64,000 bases of DNA from Thermoguttaceae bacterium (GCA_025062105.1 JANXAQ010000144.1:44267-108266), one strand, 5' to 3'; positions 7,950 through 17,020 are shown, counted from the first letter of the stretch. Program-made: numbers and translations. Notes: generated by a model from the letters alone, not told the origin.

Positions 7950-9551
7950 ATGCGATTTTTGTCTCATCTTCTAAAAGTTATCGAACAAAAGCAAGAGGAG
8001 AAGCCGGGGTTTGCCTCCCACAGCAGCCTTCCATCGACACACCACCGGTGGGAACGGCTTACGAGGATGTGGCTTGGAATTTTTGCCGGTCCCAGGATGG
8101 CAGAGCTAACGTTCCTGATCGTTGGGCTGACGGGGTTGGCCGGATGCAGCGGTGACCAAAAGCCCCAAAAAGACATACTGGCGATGCCTCCCAGATTAAC
8201 GGTAGTGGTGTTAGAGGATGCACAGTTGGCCCAGACCCTCCGGTCCTACGAAGGCCAATGGCAAGCAGAAACCGGTAGCCAATTGGAAGTTAACCTCTCG
8301 CCGGCACCACCAGCACCCTTGGAAAAGGCACAAGAAGCTCCTGGAACAAAGGCCGATGTGTTGGTGTTTCGGTCTGCTCAGTTGGGTCAGTTGGCTGAGG
8401 CCGGGCAGATTTTGCCTATGACAGAGGATCGGCTAACCCCCTACATCGCGGCCTGGACCGATCTGGTGGAACCGCTGCGGGATCAGGAAGGCCGATGGGG
8501 CCAACAAGTGTATGGCCTGTCGTTAGGTTCACCGGTATTGGTCTGCTATTGTCGGCAGGATTTGCTGGATCGGCTTGGAGTGGCACCTCCCCGCACCTGG
8601 GAGGAATATCGGCAGGTAGCCCAGCAGTTGAAGGATCGGAGCCGGTTGGTTTGGCCAGAGCTATCGAAGGATCGACCATGGGCACCTGCTTTGGAACCGT
8701 TGGCTGTTGGCTGGGCTGGTTGGCTGCTGCTAGCACGGGCGGCCTCCTATGCCAAACATCCTAATTACTATTCCACCCTATTTGAGATGCAGTCAATGCA
8801 GCCCCGGATTGCTGAGCCGCCGTTTGTACGAGCGTTAGAGGAATTGGCGGCAACGGCCAAATTGGCCGACTCTCCGGAAGTCCTCTTGGAGTGCGATCCG
8901 GACCGGGTACGGGAACGGTTTTGGCAAGGCGAATGCGGTTTGGCTCTTGGTTGGCCCAGTCGGGCGGGACCCGAAAAAGCGGCCCCCGGCATAAAATGTA
9001 CTATAGTTCCTATTCCCGGCTCCTCCACCCTCTGGCATCCAGGGGAGCAGAAATGGTTATCGGCTTCCAAAGGAGAAGTATTTCGCACGCCGCTTTTGGG
9101 CATCTCTGGCCGATGGGCCGCTATAGGGGCTGGCTCTGCCCACCCAGAAGCGGCCTTGCAATTGATCTTTTGGTTAGCCGACAAACAAGGTTCCGAACCC
9201 CGGCCGGCCGTCTGCTCGGCTACTGCTGTGTTCCGAAAAAGCGATCTAAAAGATCTAAAACGCCTACAGAGTTGGGTTGAACCGGCTATGCCCCCAGAAA
9301 CCGCCCAACAATATGCCCAGGCCCTCCAGCAGACATTCTCTTCGCATCAGTGGCTGGTGGCTTTACGAATTCCAGGCTGGCAGGAATATCTGGCTGCCTT
9401 GGACGAAGCGGTTCATGCCGCGGTTCAGGGCAAACAATCTGCCCAACAGGCACTTCGCCAAGCTGCCCAGAAATGGCAGGCCATTACCGCCCGCTTCGGT
9501 CTGGAACGCCAACGCCAGGCTTACCGCCGCAACCTCGGCCTACCCGATTGA
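7950..9551 (+). CDS. Solute-binding lipoprotein, ABC-transporter type
   Basis: An extracellular solute-binding protein of the family 1 (sugar/oligosaccharide) type, exported and lipid-anchored. The lipobox LAGC lies at the end of the hydrophobic stretch LTFLIVGLTGLAGC. Downstream, KADVLVFRSAQLGQLAEAG, an LSLGSPVLVCYCRQDLLDRLG block and PPRTWEEYRQVAQQL match the usual order of a family 1 binding protein. The start at 7950 has GGGAGA upstream but leaves some 50 residues before the signal peptide; ATG at 8067 or 8097 would give a normal-length signal peptide but without a good ribosome site, so the start is uncertain. No permease or ATPase gene is nearby, so its transporter partner must be elsewhere, or it serves as an orphan receptor. 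Confidence 0.75.
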   Translation: MRFLSHLLKVIEQKQEEKPGFASHSSLPSTHHRWERLTRMWLGIFAGPRMAELTFLIVGLTGLAGCSGDQKPQKDILAMPPRLTVVVLEDAQLAQTLRSYEGQWQAETGSQLEVNLSPAPPAPLEKAQEAPGTKADVLVFRSAQLGQLAEAGQILPMTEDRLTPYIAAWTDLVEPLRDQEGRWGQQVYGLSLGSPVLVCYCRQDLLDRLGVAPPRTWEEYRQVAQQLKDRSRLVWPELSKDRPWAPALEPLAVGWAGWLLLARAASYAKHPNYYSTLFEMQSMQPRIAEPPFVRALEELAATAKLADSPEVLLECDPDRVRERFWQGECGLALGWPSRAGPEKAAPGIKCTIVPIPGSSTLWHPGEQKWLSASKGEVFRTPLLGISGRWAAIGAGSAHPEAALQLIFWLADKQGSEPRPAVCSATAVFRKSDLKDLKRLQSWVEPAMPPETAQQYAQALQQTFSSHQWLVALRIPGWQEYLAALDEAVHAAVQGKQSAQQALRQAAQKWQAITARFGLERQRQAYRRNLGLPD

Positions 9552-9884
9552 AAAGTACGGACACACTTTAGCTAACTGAACTGATTTGTCTCTCGGGAAA
9601 GGCTTGGCAGCGAAGATGGGCACCCGCCGGGAACAAAAAACTGCTTGTTTGCTCCTTCCGCCGAACATTAGTTAGAGCAAGGGGAGAAAAGGAAAAAATT
9701 AGGTCCACTTCGTTCGGCCGAAGTGTTGGGAAACCGTCTGCTCTGTAGAAAAATGGCTTTAGTGAAAGGATTTCGGTAGGTTCGGAAGATTTTTCTTATC
9801 CTGTGGGGTTAGATTCCTTTTTAGGAGGCAAAAACCTACGAGCCAAAAAGTTTCTATAACATTTCTGCCGAGTGAAGTTAGGAG
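9552..9884. other. Spacer without recognised content
   Basis: No convincing reading frame, RNA or repeat copy is visible here. A short purine-rich segment follows the lipoprotein stop codon. Confidence 0.5.
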
Positions 9885-9985
9885 TTCGGCTTTTGACATT
9901 TTCCTTAACTTGATTAGTTATCAGAGTTACGACGAACTATTCCTTTGTTGCCCCAATTTCCTAAGGCCAATCATTCTAAGCAGTT

Positions 9986-10115
9986 AGAGGCTGTCCGAAA
10001 AAGTATTTTCTATGATGAAAGGAATTTTCCTGTTTTTAAGGAGTCTGAAGGATAGGAGCCGGTTGGGCAAAACCCATGGGAAACCAGCCAAATCCCCATT
10101 TTTAGGACAGCCTCT
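9986..10115 (-). repeat. Family C element nested in B
   Basis: AGAGGCTGTCCGAAAAAG to TAGGACAGCCTCT, about 130 bp, reverse orientation. Confidence 0.85.
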
Positions 10116-10117
10116 TA

Positions 10118-10136
10118 GCTCGACTTTTGCCATTTT
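10118..10136 (-). repeat. Family B terminal fragment
   Basis: Only the arm (GCTCGACTTTTGCCATTTT) is present. The same arm, with flanking TTA, reappears right after the neighbouring E element. Confidence 0.7.
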
Positions 10137-10292
10137 AGAGGTTGTCTGAAAAGGGAGGTAGCCAGTTTTTGTTCCAACGGCCGGTGAAAGCTCTGGGTAG
10201 CCAAGGTGCCCAAATCCTAGGGTGTAGCTTCTCCTGGTGGGGGAAACAACTTGGCGGCCGACTGAGCCAAACACTCTTTTCAGACAGCCTCT
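10137..10292 (+). repeat. Family E element
   Basis: AGAGGTTGTCTGAAAAGGG to CTCTTTTCAGACAGCCTCT. It is bracketed by two copies of a 23-base B-arm sequence (TTAGCTCGAC…CCATTTTA). Confidence 0.85.
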
Positions 10293-10295
10293 TAG

Positions 10296-10444
10296 CTCGA
10301 CTTTTGCCATTTTAGGCCTTCTCCCGGAAGGGCAAAACTCTAACTGTCTGGAACTATTTGGACTTAGGAAATGGCGGGACCAAAAGAAGGGCTCGTCGTA
10401 ACTACTGGAAACAAAAGGACTTAGGGAAAATGGCAAAAGTCGAG
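10296..10444 (-). repeat. Family B element
   Basis: CTCGACTTTTGCCATTTTAGG to GGCAAAAGTCGAG, complete, reverse orientation; flanked by CTTAG-like ends. Confidence 0.88.
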
Positions 10445-10506
10445 CTTAGCATTTTCCCTTTTCAGGAGCAGGCCAAAATGGCAAAAGTCGAGTTTCCAAA
10501 CGGACC

Positions 10507-11520
10507 CTACTTTTTCCGAAATCGCCGGAGAGCCTCTAGGACAGATTGGATATCGGTCGGCAGTGGTGCTTCGACCGAAAGGCGCTGGCCGGTTACCGGG
10601 TGGATAAAACCGATCCGACGGGCATGCAGGGCCTGACGGGCCAATAGCAGGGTCGTATCGGCTGGATTTCGGCTCAGTTCGGCCAAGGTGATTTGACTTC
10701 GGCCTCCGTATTGTCGGTCGCAAAGTACTGGGCAGCCGATATGCGCTAGATGAACCCGGATCTGATGCGTTCGGCCTGTGCGGGGGAGGATTCTGAGGGC
10801 GGCAAACCCGTCGAACCGTTCCAGGACTTCGTAAAAGGTTTCGGCTACTCGCACATCAGGGCCTTGGCGTCGGATGGCCATTTTTTCACGCTGCGTCGGA
10901 TGGAGCCCGATCGGTTCGACCACTAGGTCCCGGTCTCGGTCGGGTAAACCGGTGACTAAGGCGAAGTATTCCTTTTCGATGGTTCGAGCGGCAAACTGAG
11001 CGGCCAACTTGTGATGGATCGGATCGGTCTTGGCCACCAGAATCACACCGGAGGTATCCCGGTCTAGCCGATGCACAATACCCGGTCGGGTTGGCCCACC
11101 GGTTGCTGAAAGCCTCCCACCAAAATGATATTGAAGCGCACTAACTAAAGTGCCGCTCCAATGTCCTCGGGCGGGGTGCACCACCATACCGGCCGGTTTA
11201 TTGACCACCGCCAAATAATCGTCCTGATAAAGAATGTCTAGTGGGATCGGCTCCGGATGCGGTCCTTCCCGCGGAACTTCGGGCAGAATGATTTCGACCT
11301 GTTGGCCGGCATGGAGCCGATAGGCAGGTTTGCCGCCCTTGCCATCCACACGTACACCGCCGGCGGTGATCAGTCGCCGCATATGCACCCGACTATAATC
11401 GGGAAAATGATGCGCAAGGAATAGATCCAGTCGCCAGCCTTCTTCGGCCGGCTGAACTCGAAGCACCACCGGCATCCCTGGGCGTAGATCAGCCAATGGT
11501 GAATCCTCTTGGAAGCCCAT
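10507..11520 (-). CDS. rluD: RluA/RluD-family 23S rRNA pseudouridine synthase
   Basis: Isomerises specific uridines of 23S rRNA to pseudouridine. The 337-residue protein has an N-terminal S4 RNA-binding domain (DLFLAHHFPDYSRVHMRRLI, then GGVRVDGKGGKPAYRLHAGQ) and the catalytic RluA domain with HRLDRDTSGVILVAKTD, where the Asp after RL is catalytic, and a late block GRTHQIRVHLAHIGCPVLCD. The ATG at 11520 follows GGAGGGGA at ideal spacing. Domain order and length fit RluD (positions 1911/1915/1917 in E. coli); the exact target cannot be read from sequence, so the symbol is by best fit. The C-terminal stop is only 14 bases from the end of the nested B element. Confidence 0.88.
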   Translation of the reverse strand: MGFQEDSPLADLRPGMPVVLRVQPAEEGWRLDLFLAHHFPDYSRVHMRRLITAGGVRVDGKGGKPAYRLHAGQQVEIILPEVPREGPHPEPIPLDILYQDDYLAVVNKPAGMVVHPARGHWSGTLVSALQYHFGGRLSATGGPTRPGIVHRLDRDTSGVILVAKTDPIHHKLAAQFAARTIEKEYFALVTGLPDRDRDLVVEPIGLHPTQREKMAIRRQGPDVRVAETFYEVLERFDGFAALRILPRTGRTHQIRVHLAHIGCPVLCDRQYGGRSQITLAELSRNPADTTLLLARQALHARRIGFIHPVTGQRLSVEAPLPTDIQSVLEALRRFRKK

Positions 11521-11711
11521 CTTCCCCTCCGTCCGGCTTGGAAAACGTATGGATTTTCCTACCCGTGCGCTGAAGAGAAACTCGCCTCACCCTGCGGGCT
11601 GGTGTTACGGACGTCTTTGGCGCCAAGATGGACCGAATAGGAATGCAGGGACCCTGCCCGGGCAGGAACCAGCCTCTGGAATCGGATAACCACTGCAGTA
11701 AGAGTATCTAC

Positions 11712-11824
11712 AGCTCTGTTGAAACCCTTTCCGGTCGGGAGCCTAAACTCACCAAAACGGTGAAGCAAAACCGACCAGTATGCGTAAAACTTCCCAGACT
11801 GCGGACAACCTTTTCAACAGAGCC
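11712..11824 (+). repeat. Family D element
   Basis: AGCTCTGTTGAAACCCTTTCC to CTTTTCAACAGAGCC, about 113 bp. Confidence 0.85.
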
Positions 11825-11918
11825 AGCCTCTAACAGAATGAACTTGTCTACCGCCTTCCAAGGAGGCAGCTAACACCTTAGACCCATCTGGATTTTCCTC
11901 TGGTGAGAGGTTCTTGGG

Positions 11919-12065
11919 TTGAGTTTTGACAATTTTTGTAACTTCTTTTATTGCAAGGAGTTATGCTTTGGGAATTCCTTGCTCCATCAATTTTTCAAGT
12001 CCAAAATTTCCAAGGGGTTAGCAGATCCAAAGGAGCCGCCCCTTTAGCAATGGGCAAAAGTTAAG
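11919..12065 (+). repeat. Family B element, variant core
   Basis: TTGAGTTTTGACAATTTTTG to GGGCAAAAGTTAAG; the core has CTTCTTTTATTGCAAGGAG as in the variant at 26563. Confidence 0.65.
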
Positions 12066-12239
12066 CTTAGGAAGTTTGGGGAACCTAGCAAAGAGGTTCT
12101 TGGAAGTCAATCTTTATGCATATTTTTATTTTATAAGCTTAGCCCTTTCGAAAACTTCAAGTGGTGTATCACGGCAAGCACCCAAGGGAGCCTCTGGACT
12201 GTGAAGGAGGCTGCGCAGAACCTTTCGACTTCTTCTCTG

Positions 12240-12310
12240 GCAAGCGGGGATCTAGAGAGGCAAAATCAGGAAAAACTGGCTTCCTGCTTTCGCAAGGATA
12301 AGAAAGAGGA
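12240..12310 (+). repeat. REP-like palindrome, decayed
   Basis: GCAAGCGGGGATCTAG … AACTGGCTTCCTGCTTTCGC is a worn copy of the inverted GCGGGAATCCAG/CTGGATTCC repeat at 28896. Confidence 0.45.
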
Positions 12311-12331
12311 CCATGAGCGGAAGCGGATCTG

Positions 12332-13138
12332 CTATTTTTTGGTTTCCGGACTGTCAGGTTCGGGCTTAGACTTAAGCAACTGTCCGGGCGTATAGATTGG
12401 GCCTTCCGGCACCGGAAGCTCTGGGCTGGTTTTGGGTTTGGAAGCGGTCTCCGGCGGGTGAGGGACGGCAGGCGGCGGTTCCCACCGGGCAAAATCGTCG
12501 TAAAACTTTTTGGTTCGGTAGCGTTGGAGATCTTCCAGGCGTTGTTTGGCAGCTTCCGAATAAGCACCGTCTGGCCACAGGTTCAGCACGCCTCGGTAGC
12601 CCCGGTCGGCCTTTTGGCCAGCCTGCCGGGCCGACGAGGAACTCCAACTTTCGCAGGCTTTATCTAGATCACCGGCGGCTTCGTCGGCCCGAGCCAAACC
12701 AAAGGTGGCCCGTTCCCGAATCACCTCGTTGCGGGTCTGGTTCAACAGCCGCTCAAACAGCTGTCGACTGCGGTTGAGATAATCTCGGGCTTCGGTCTTA
12801 TTGGTGAACAGACTGTCGCAGGCTTTGGCTAGATAGCCCTCGGCCGCCAATAAAGCTGCCCATTGGCCCGCCTCAGTCTCCCCATGGTTTTGGGCAACTT
12901 TTTCCAATACCGACGGATCCTCTCGACCCACATCTAGACTCGTAAATATTTCCTCCCAAGCAGCTTCTGCTTTGCCCGCCGTTCGTCGGCTCAGCCACTC
13001 ATAGACCACTATCACCACCAGAACCAATATAATCCCTGCCAAAATCACGTTCTGATACGGCTGGATTTTCCGAAACACGCTCACTAGCCAGCGGGCCAAA
13101 AGATTTTCTTCTAATTCATGCCGACGTTCGGTCTTCAT
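12332..13138 (-). CDS. Membrane-anchored TPR-like protein
   Basis: A 268-residue protein with a short cytoplasmic N-terminus, one TM segment (about residues 31-47, NVILAGIILVLVVIVVY) and an extracytoplasmic helical region of some 150 residues that looks like degenerate tetratricopeptide repeats (EAGQWAALLAAEGYLAKA, NEVIRERATFGLARADEAAG), then a proline-rich tail of about 60 residues. The layout resembles YfgM-type and other planctomycete single-TM TPR proteins that act as scaffolds at the membrane; no catalytic motif is present. The start MKTERRHE at 13138 has AAGGAGA just upstream and is preferred over a longer frame that would run into a B repeat. It is a single gene, and the B element begins a few bases upstream of its ribosome site, so its promoter may lie inside repeat DNA. 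Confidence 0.65.
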   Translation of the reverse strand: MKTERRHELEENLLARWLVSVFRKIQPYQNVILAGIILVLVVIVVYEWLSRRTAGKAEAAWEEIFTSLDVGREDPSVLEKVAQNHGETEAGQWAALLAAEGYLAKACDSLFTNKTEARDYLNRSRQLFERLLNQTRNEVIRERATFGLARADEAAGDLDKACESWSSSSARQAGQKADRGYRGVLNLWPDGAYSEAAKQRLEDLQRYRTKKFYDDFARWEPPPAVPHPPETASKPKTSPELPVPEGPIYTPGQLLKSKPEPDSPETKK

Positions 13139-13230
13139 ACGCTCTCCTTCTCGGCTTGAGTTTCCCAATTTTTGATAACTTGTTTTTTTCAAAGAGTTAC
13201 GACGCACGCTCCTTTTGTTCTCTCATTTTA

Positions 13231-13427
13231 GGAATCTCTGCAAAATCCTGAACATTTAGTGAACCTTGTTAACTTTTGATTCTGTAGTGAGTCGGTTGTC
13301 TTACCCGGACAGCTACTATATATTGGGTGCTAGCACTGCTAACACCCCTATATGTTGTGTTAGACGGACACAAGCCAAAATGGTATAAAAACATCCCCTT
13401 TGAATTATTGAATTATGCAGAGGTTCC
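13231..13427 (+). repeat. Family A element nested in B
   Basis: GGAATCTCTGCAAAATCC to GCAGAGGTTCC, with TTTA on both sides (13227-13230, 13428-13431). The right end contains a small tandem duplication of GAATTATT. Confidence 0.92.
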
Positions 13428-13432
13428 TTTAT

Positions 13433-13534
13433 CTCGACTTTTGCCATTTTTAACCTCCCCCTGGACGGGCAAAGCTCTTAGTCCATGTTAACTATTGGAA
13501 GCAAAATAGGTTAGGAAAGATGGCAAAAGTCGAC
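13433..13534 (-). repeat. Short family B element nested in B
   Basis: CTCGACTTTTGCCATTTTT to GATGGCAAAAGTCGAC, only about 102 bp: arms intact, core shortened. Confidence 0.8.
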
Positions 13535-13602
13535 GTTATTAATTCCAAACAATAAGAGCTTTCCCTTTTCGGCAGGGGCAAAAATGGCAAAAATCGACCT
13601 CA

Positions 13603-13685
13603 AACGCTATCCAAAAATGATTTTACCATTGTCCGACGTGTTTTCCGCCGGAGGGGGTGCATCCGGCAAAAGTCGCTAAAGAGAT
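13603..13685 (+). repeat. Minor repeat family (copy 1)
   Basis: CGCTATCCAAAAATGATTTTA, GGTCCGAC-like and GTTTTC-GGCGGA-GGGG blocks and CATCCGGCAAAA are shared with 30783-30895. The left arm resembles families C and E; no right arm is evident. Confidence 0.5.
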
Positions 13686-13755
13686 TTTTGGGAGTTGGTG
13701 TTTTGTCGGGAGAACTTTGTCTTCTATGTTGAAAGCTGGTTTTTCGGGACGGTCT

Positions 13756-13868
13756 GGCTCTGTTGTAACCCTTTCCGGTCGGAGGCCTATAAACCCAGCG
13801 AAACGGAAGCAAAACCGACCCGTATGGGCAAAATCTCCCCAGCCCGCGAACAACCTTTCAACAGCGCC
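13756..13868 (+). repeat. Family D element
   Basis: GGCTCTGTTGTAACCCTTTCC to CTTTCAACAGCGCC, 113 bp. Confidence 0.85.
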
Positions 13869-14583
13869 GGACGGTCTTTCATATTTTTGTTCCTTTCTCT
13901 CTGTTAATTTCCCGAAATGTTTCGGGAGATACATAGCAAACCCATCCACCGACATAATCCGGCAGAAGGTTTCGTCGTCTTCTGCAGTAACTCAGTTTGG
14001 GGGACTAAACCCCATCAAAAGCTGGGATTCGTTTCTAAATACTCTCCCTGCCTTTTCCCCTTATAGGGAGAGAAATATTTGACTATACGGGGTTGGTTCC
14101 TTCTAAGTCAAGCCAGTATTAGAAAGGTTGTGGCTGAAATTTTGTGGGTTAATTGGGAAAGATAGGCAATATAGACGAAATAGGCTTGGGTCCCCTGCAA
14201 ACTAGCTCTGCACAGCATTTACCCTTTTTTATTGCGGCTCATCGAGAGCTAATCTTCTCTAGACAGTTTATAGCCCTGGAATCTGGAATACGGAGGTTCT
14301 TTTCCTGGAGATGCCAGTGGTGGTCCGATGGATGAGGAATCATCTATGTTCACCAAATCTCCCAAATTGACCACAGAAAATGCACACCCCTTCTTGGTAA
14401 AATCCGCCTCAGAACCAACTTGGCCAGCTATAGAAACTTCGATGTTGAGGTGTCTCGGATGGAATTTGGGTTGAGCGGTCCTCCCATGGACGGTCCTATA
14501 AAAAGAGGGCGTTTGAGATGCTGGGGAATTTGGGAGGTACACAGGTTTTTCGGAAAAATCGGTAATTCAAGACCGCCTCTAAG
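13869..14583. other. Spacer without recognised gene
   Basis: About 700 bases with several open frames below 100 codons, none with a good ribosome site or recognisable motif. No clear copy of families A-F is seen. Confidence 0.5.
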
Positions 14584-14733
14584 CTCCACTTTTACCAATT
14601 TCCAGGATGCAGCTTTTTTTTTGGATATCCTAACTCTTTAACAATGTTGGAGTTAGAAAATTTGCTAAATAAAGAATCCCGAAACCTTACCCTCCTGAAA
14701 TAAAAGAAGTTAGGAAAAATGGCAAAAGTCGAG
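14584..14733 (-). repeat. Family B element, variant core
   Basis: CTCCACTTTTACCAATTTCC to ATGGCAAAAGTCGAG, with the AAATAAAAGAAGTTAGG variant seen also at 52304. A 17-base D-arm remnant (CACTGTCAACAGAGCC) follows at 14762-14777. Confidence 0.7.
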
Positions 14734-14808
14734 CTAGGACTGGAAGCTTACACTCGGAAGGCACTGTCAACAGAGCCGGCCCCGCTGTAGCTCCGGAATT
14801 TGACTATA

Positions 14809-14997
14809 GGAACCTCTGCCAAATCCTGAACATGGAGGGAACTTTATGGATTTTTGATTCTATAGCCGTTCGGTTCTTCTATTCCGAATACCTACTATCC
14901 AATGGGTGCTAGTAATGCTGCAGCTCTATATGTGGTGTTAGAGGAAGGACATCCAAAATAGTATCAAAATATCCCCTTTGGATGATGCAGAAGTTCC
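14809..14997 (+). repeat. Family A element with 4-bp duplication
   Basis: GGAACCTCTGCCAAATCC to GATGCAGAAGTTCC, flanked by TATA on both sides (14805-14808, 14998-15001). Confidence 0.92.
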
Positions 14998-15028
14998 TAT
15001 ACAAAGAGCTATTAGGTTGTAGGGGGGC

Positions 15029-15057
15029 TTGACAAGGTTTGGTTGATTAAATATACA
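15029..15057 (+). promoter_or_regulatory. Sigma70-type promoter of the XRE regulator
   Basis: TTGACA (15029-15034), 17-base spacer, TATACA (15052-15057), 27 bases before the start codon. Near-consensus. Confidence 0.75.
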
Positions 15058-15084
15058 TAAGTACAAAAAGGAGGACTTTGTCCT

Positions 15085-15651
15085 ATGAGCAGTTTAATCT
15101 GTGAAAATCTGCAGCGTCTGATGGTTAAGCGGGGCTTTTCGGCAGCGGAGCTAAGCAAACGCAGTGGAGTGGATCGGCGCACCATTCGGGCGTTACTGGC
15201 AGGCAACACTCGGCCACACTGGCAAACTGTCCATCGATTGGCCGGAGGCCTGGGCGTATCGACCGACGAACTGTTTCTGAAGCCTGCCCAGTTAGTTTAT
15301 CGCCACCTGGATCGGCAAGCCAACCCTGCTGTAGCAGAACTGATTTCCGAGGAGCCAGAACTTTTTGTCGGCTGGACCGAAGAGGATTTTGACGAGCTGT
15401 TTAGCCGGGTCGGCGCCGGTGGGCCGCTCACCCGTCAAGGGGCTCTCCAGGCAGTAGAACAAATGAATCAGAATCGGCGCGCGCATGAACAATTATCCCT
15501 TTTATTAGAAACCAGTTATGCAGAGCTGGTGCGTCGGCTTCTAGAGGCCCTGGCCAGCCTAGTAGTAGAAGCACCCGATCTACCTGCCGAGGCATCCGTG
15601 CGGACGACCAACCGTGACGTTTTGGGTCGGAAAGCCGCTTCTAGGAAGTAG
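15085..15651 (+). CDS. XRE-family helix-turn-helix protein
   Basis: A 188-residue DNA-binding protein. Residues about 8-60 form a Cro/CI-type HTH: ENLQRLMVKRGFSAAELSKR, then GVDRRTIRALLAGN and TVHRLAGGLGVSTDELF. The remaining 125 residues are mostly helical with acidic patches (EEPELFVGWTEEDFDELF) and match nothing I recognise; they may bind a ligand or partner. The start is secure: AAGGAGGA lies about ten bases upstream and a near-consensus promoter precedes it. The last 11 bases overlap the 3' end of the convergent rsmE gene, so the two transcripts are partly antisense. Autoregulation is plausible from its own strong promoter, but no operator palindrome was clear. It is not a toxin-antitoxin pair, as no small partner lies beside it. 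Confidence 0.8.
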   Translation: MSSLICENLQRLMVKRGFSAAELSKRSGVDRRTIRALLAGNTRPHWQTVHRLAGGLGVSTDELFLKPAQLVYRHLDRQANPAVAELISEEPELFVGWTEEDFDELFSRVGAGGPLTRQGALQAVEQMNQNRRAHEQLSLLLETSYAELVRRLLEALASLVVEAPDLPAEASVRTTNRDVLGRKAASRK

Positions 15652-16456
15652 CGGTGTGCAGGCCAAACCGGTAAGTAGCCCAACTGCCTAACAGAGCAGC
15701 CAACGCCAAGGCAGCCGTTTCCGTGCGTAAAATCCTTGTGCCTAGGCTGACCAGGTGCCAGCCGGCAGCCTGAGCCTGGGCTAGTTCTGCTTGAGTCCAG
15801 CCACCTTCTGGCCCCACAGCGGCCGCCCACAGAGGTTTACCCCCTTGGGCGTGGGTGCTGCTAGAACCTATCGCCTCGGCACTAGCAGGCGGCATGTCCG
15901 GAGTCGATCTTTCCGGAGGCTGGCTGAGCTGCGGCCAAGCCATCGAGCCACTTGGGTCGGCCACCCACCGCAGCTGGGCTGGTTGGTAAGCCGCTAGCCA
16001 CTGCGCCCAACTCATAGGGGAGTGGATCTCCATCAGGAGGTTTCGGCCGCACTGTTTGGAAGCTTCGATGACCGTCCGGCGAAGCCGATCCAGCATCTTT
16101 GCGCTGGGGTGGGCCACAGATCGGTTAGCCACCAACGGCACCAGCCGTCCCACCCCCAACTCCACTGCTTTCTCTACCAACCATTTCTGCCGATCCCCCT
16201 TGGGCATGGCCACTGCCAAGACCAAAAAGATCGGCAACTCTCGATCCACATAGCATCGATGGCAGATAGCCAGTTGAGCTTCCTGGCGGCTTACCTGCAC
16301 CAGCTGAGCCTCATACTCCCAACCAGTGCCATCAAAAAGCACTATCCGATCCCCTACCTTTGCCCGCATGACATGTAAAAGATGATGGGCTTCTGGACCG
16401 CTTAGGCGAGCCCGCTCGGCGTGGATAGGCTCTCGAATGAAAAAACGCTCGCTCAT
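15641..16456 (-). CDS. rsmE: 16S rRNA m3U1498 methyltransferase
   Basis: Methylates N3 of U1498 in 16S rRNA using S-adenosylmethionine. The 271-residue protein has an N-terminal PUA-like domain (FFIREPIHAERARLSGPEAHHLLHVMR) and a SPOUT-fold domain with AMPKGDRQKWLVEKAVELGV, the SAM-binding AAVGPEGGWT and LGTRILRTETAALAL, all diagnostic for RsmE. A stretch of about 35 residues before the GPEGGW motif (PPERSTPDMPPASAEAIG region) is an insertion relative to the usual length of about 245. The ATG at 16456 lacks a clear ribosome site. The 3' end overlaps the XRE regulator gene by 11 bases, in convergent arrangement. Confidence 0.92.
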   Translation of the reverse strand: MSERFFIREPIHAERARLSGPEAHHLLHVMRAKVGDRIVLFDGTGWEYEAQLVQVSRQEAQLAICHRCYVDRELPIFLVLAVAMPKGDRQKWLVEKAVELGVGRLVPLVANRSVAHPSAKMLDRLRRTVIEASKQCGRNLLMEIHSPMSWAQWLAAYQPAQLRWVADPSGSMAWPQLSQPPERSTPDMPPASAEAIGSSSTHAQGGKPLWAAAVGPEGGWTQAELAQAQAAGWHLVSLGTRILRTETAALALAALLGSWATYRFGLHTATS

Positions 16457-16569
16457 GCAGTAGGTGCCCCGTTAGGAAGTCAAAGGGAGTCCTCTTTGGT
16501 GCCCAATTCTAGAGGGGTTAGGTAGCCTATATGCGAAGTGGGAAAGCTCAACGTTTGCCATTTTCCTTA

Positions 16570-16758
16570 GGAACCTCTGCAAAACCCTGAACATATAGTG
16601 AACTGCAGGAACTTTTGTTTCGGCTAGCAGCCATCTGCTTTCGCGGAGGCACTACTATACGTTCTACATTCACACCGCCAGACCACTATATATTGGACCG
16701 AAGCTGGGACAAATCCAAATGGTATAAAAATATCTGCTTGGAATTATGCAGAGCTTCC
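16570..16758 (+). repeat. Family A element nested in B
   Basis: GGAACCTCTGCAAAACCC to GCAGAGCTTCC, with CTTA on both sides (16566-16569, 16759-16762). Confidence 0.9.
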
Positions 16759-16831
16759 CTTAACTTTTGTGTCTAGTGGTTTAGAAACAAACCTCTTTTG
16801 GTTTTCGCAATTTCGCGACCCCAATACTTAA

Positions 16832-16976
16832 CTGGACTTTTGCCCTTTTAGGCCTTTTGCCGGTAGGGGAAACCTCTAAGCCCTTGTAACTGTTAGAGTT
16901 AGGACATTATGTGAACAAAAGGGAGTCTCGTCCTAACTACTGGAAAAAAGACTTAGGGAAAATGGCAACAGTCGAG
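16832..16976 (-). repeat. Family B element nested in B
   Basis: CTGGACTTTTGCCCTTTTAGG to GGCAACAGTCGAG, flanked by CTTAA on both sides. Confidence 0.82.
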
Positions 16977-17020
16977 CTTAAAAGCAGTTAGAGCATTCCT
17001 CTCTGTGCTAGGGCGATGCC

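Larger units (their letters stand above)
9885..10492 (+). repeat. Family B element opened by a block of C, E and B elements
   Basis: Left half 9885-9985 ends AGCAGTTAG; the right half resumes at 10445 (CTTAGCATTTTCCC…) and ends GGCAAAAGTCGAG at 10492. A TTAG is present at both ends of the inserted block. Removing the block restores a normal B element. Confidence 0.8.
13155..13598 (+). repeat. Family B element opened by an A and a short B element
   Basis: Left part 13155-13230, right part 13535-13598 (ending AAAAATGGCAAAAATCGAC). The interruption holds A (13231-13427) and a short B (13433-13534). Confidence 0.8.
16547..17020 (+). repeat. Family B element opened by an A and a B element
   Basis: Left arm CTCAACGTTTGCCATTTTCC at 16547; part of the core at 16763-16831; a right portion with AAAGCAGTTAGAGCATTCC after 16976, whose terminal arm is lost. 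This is the same A-plus-B-in-B layout as at 13155. Confidence 0.7.

Noticed and set aside
14249..14542. A 97-codon minus-strand frame in a long spacer
   Set aside because: No motif, no ribosome site and composition like translated spacer DNA.
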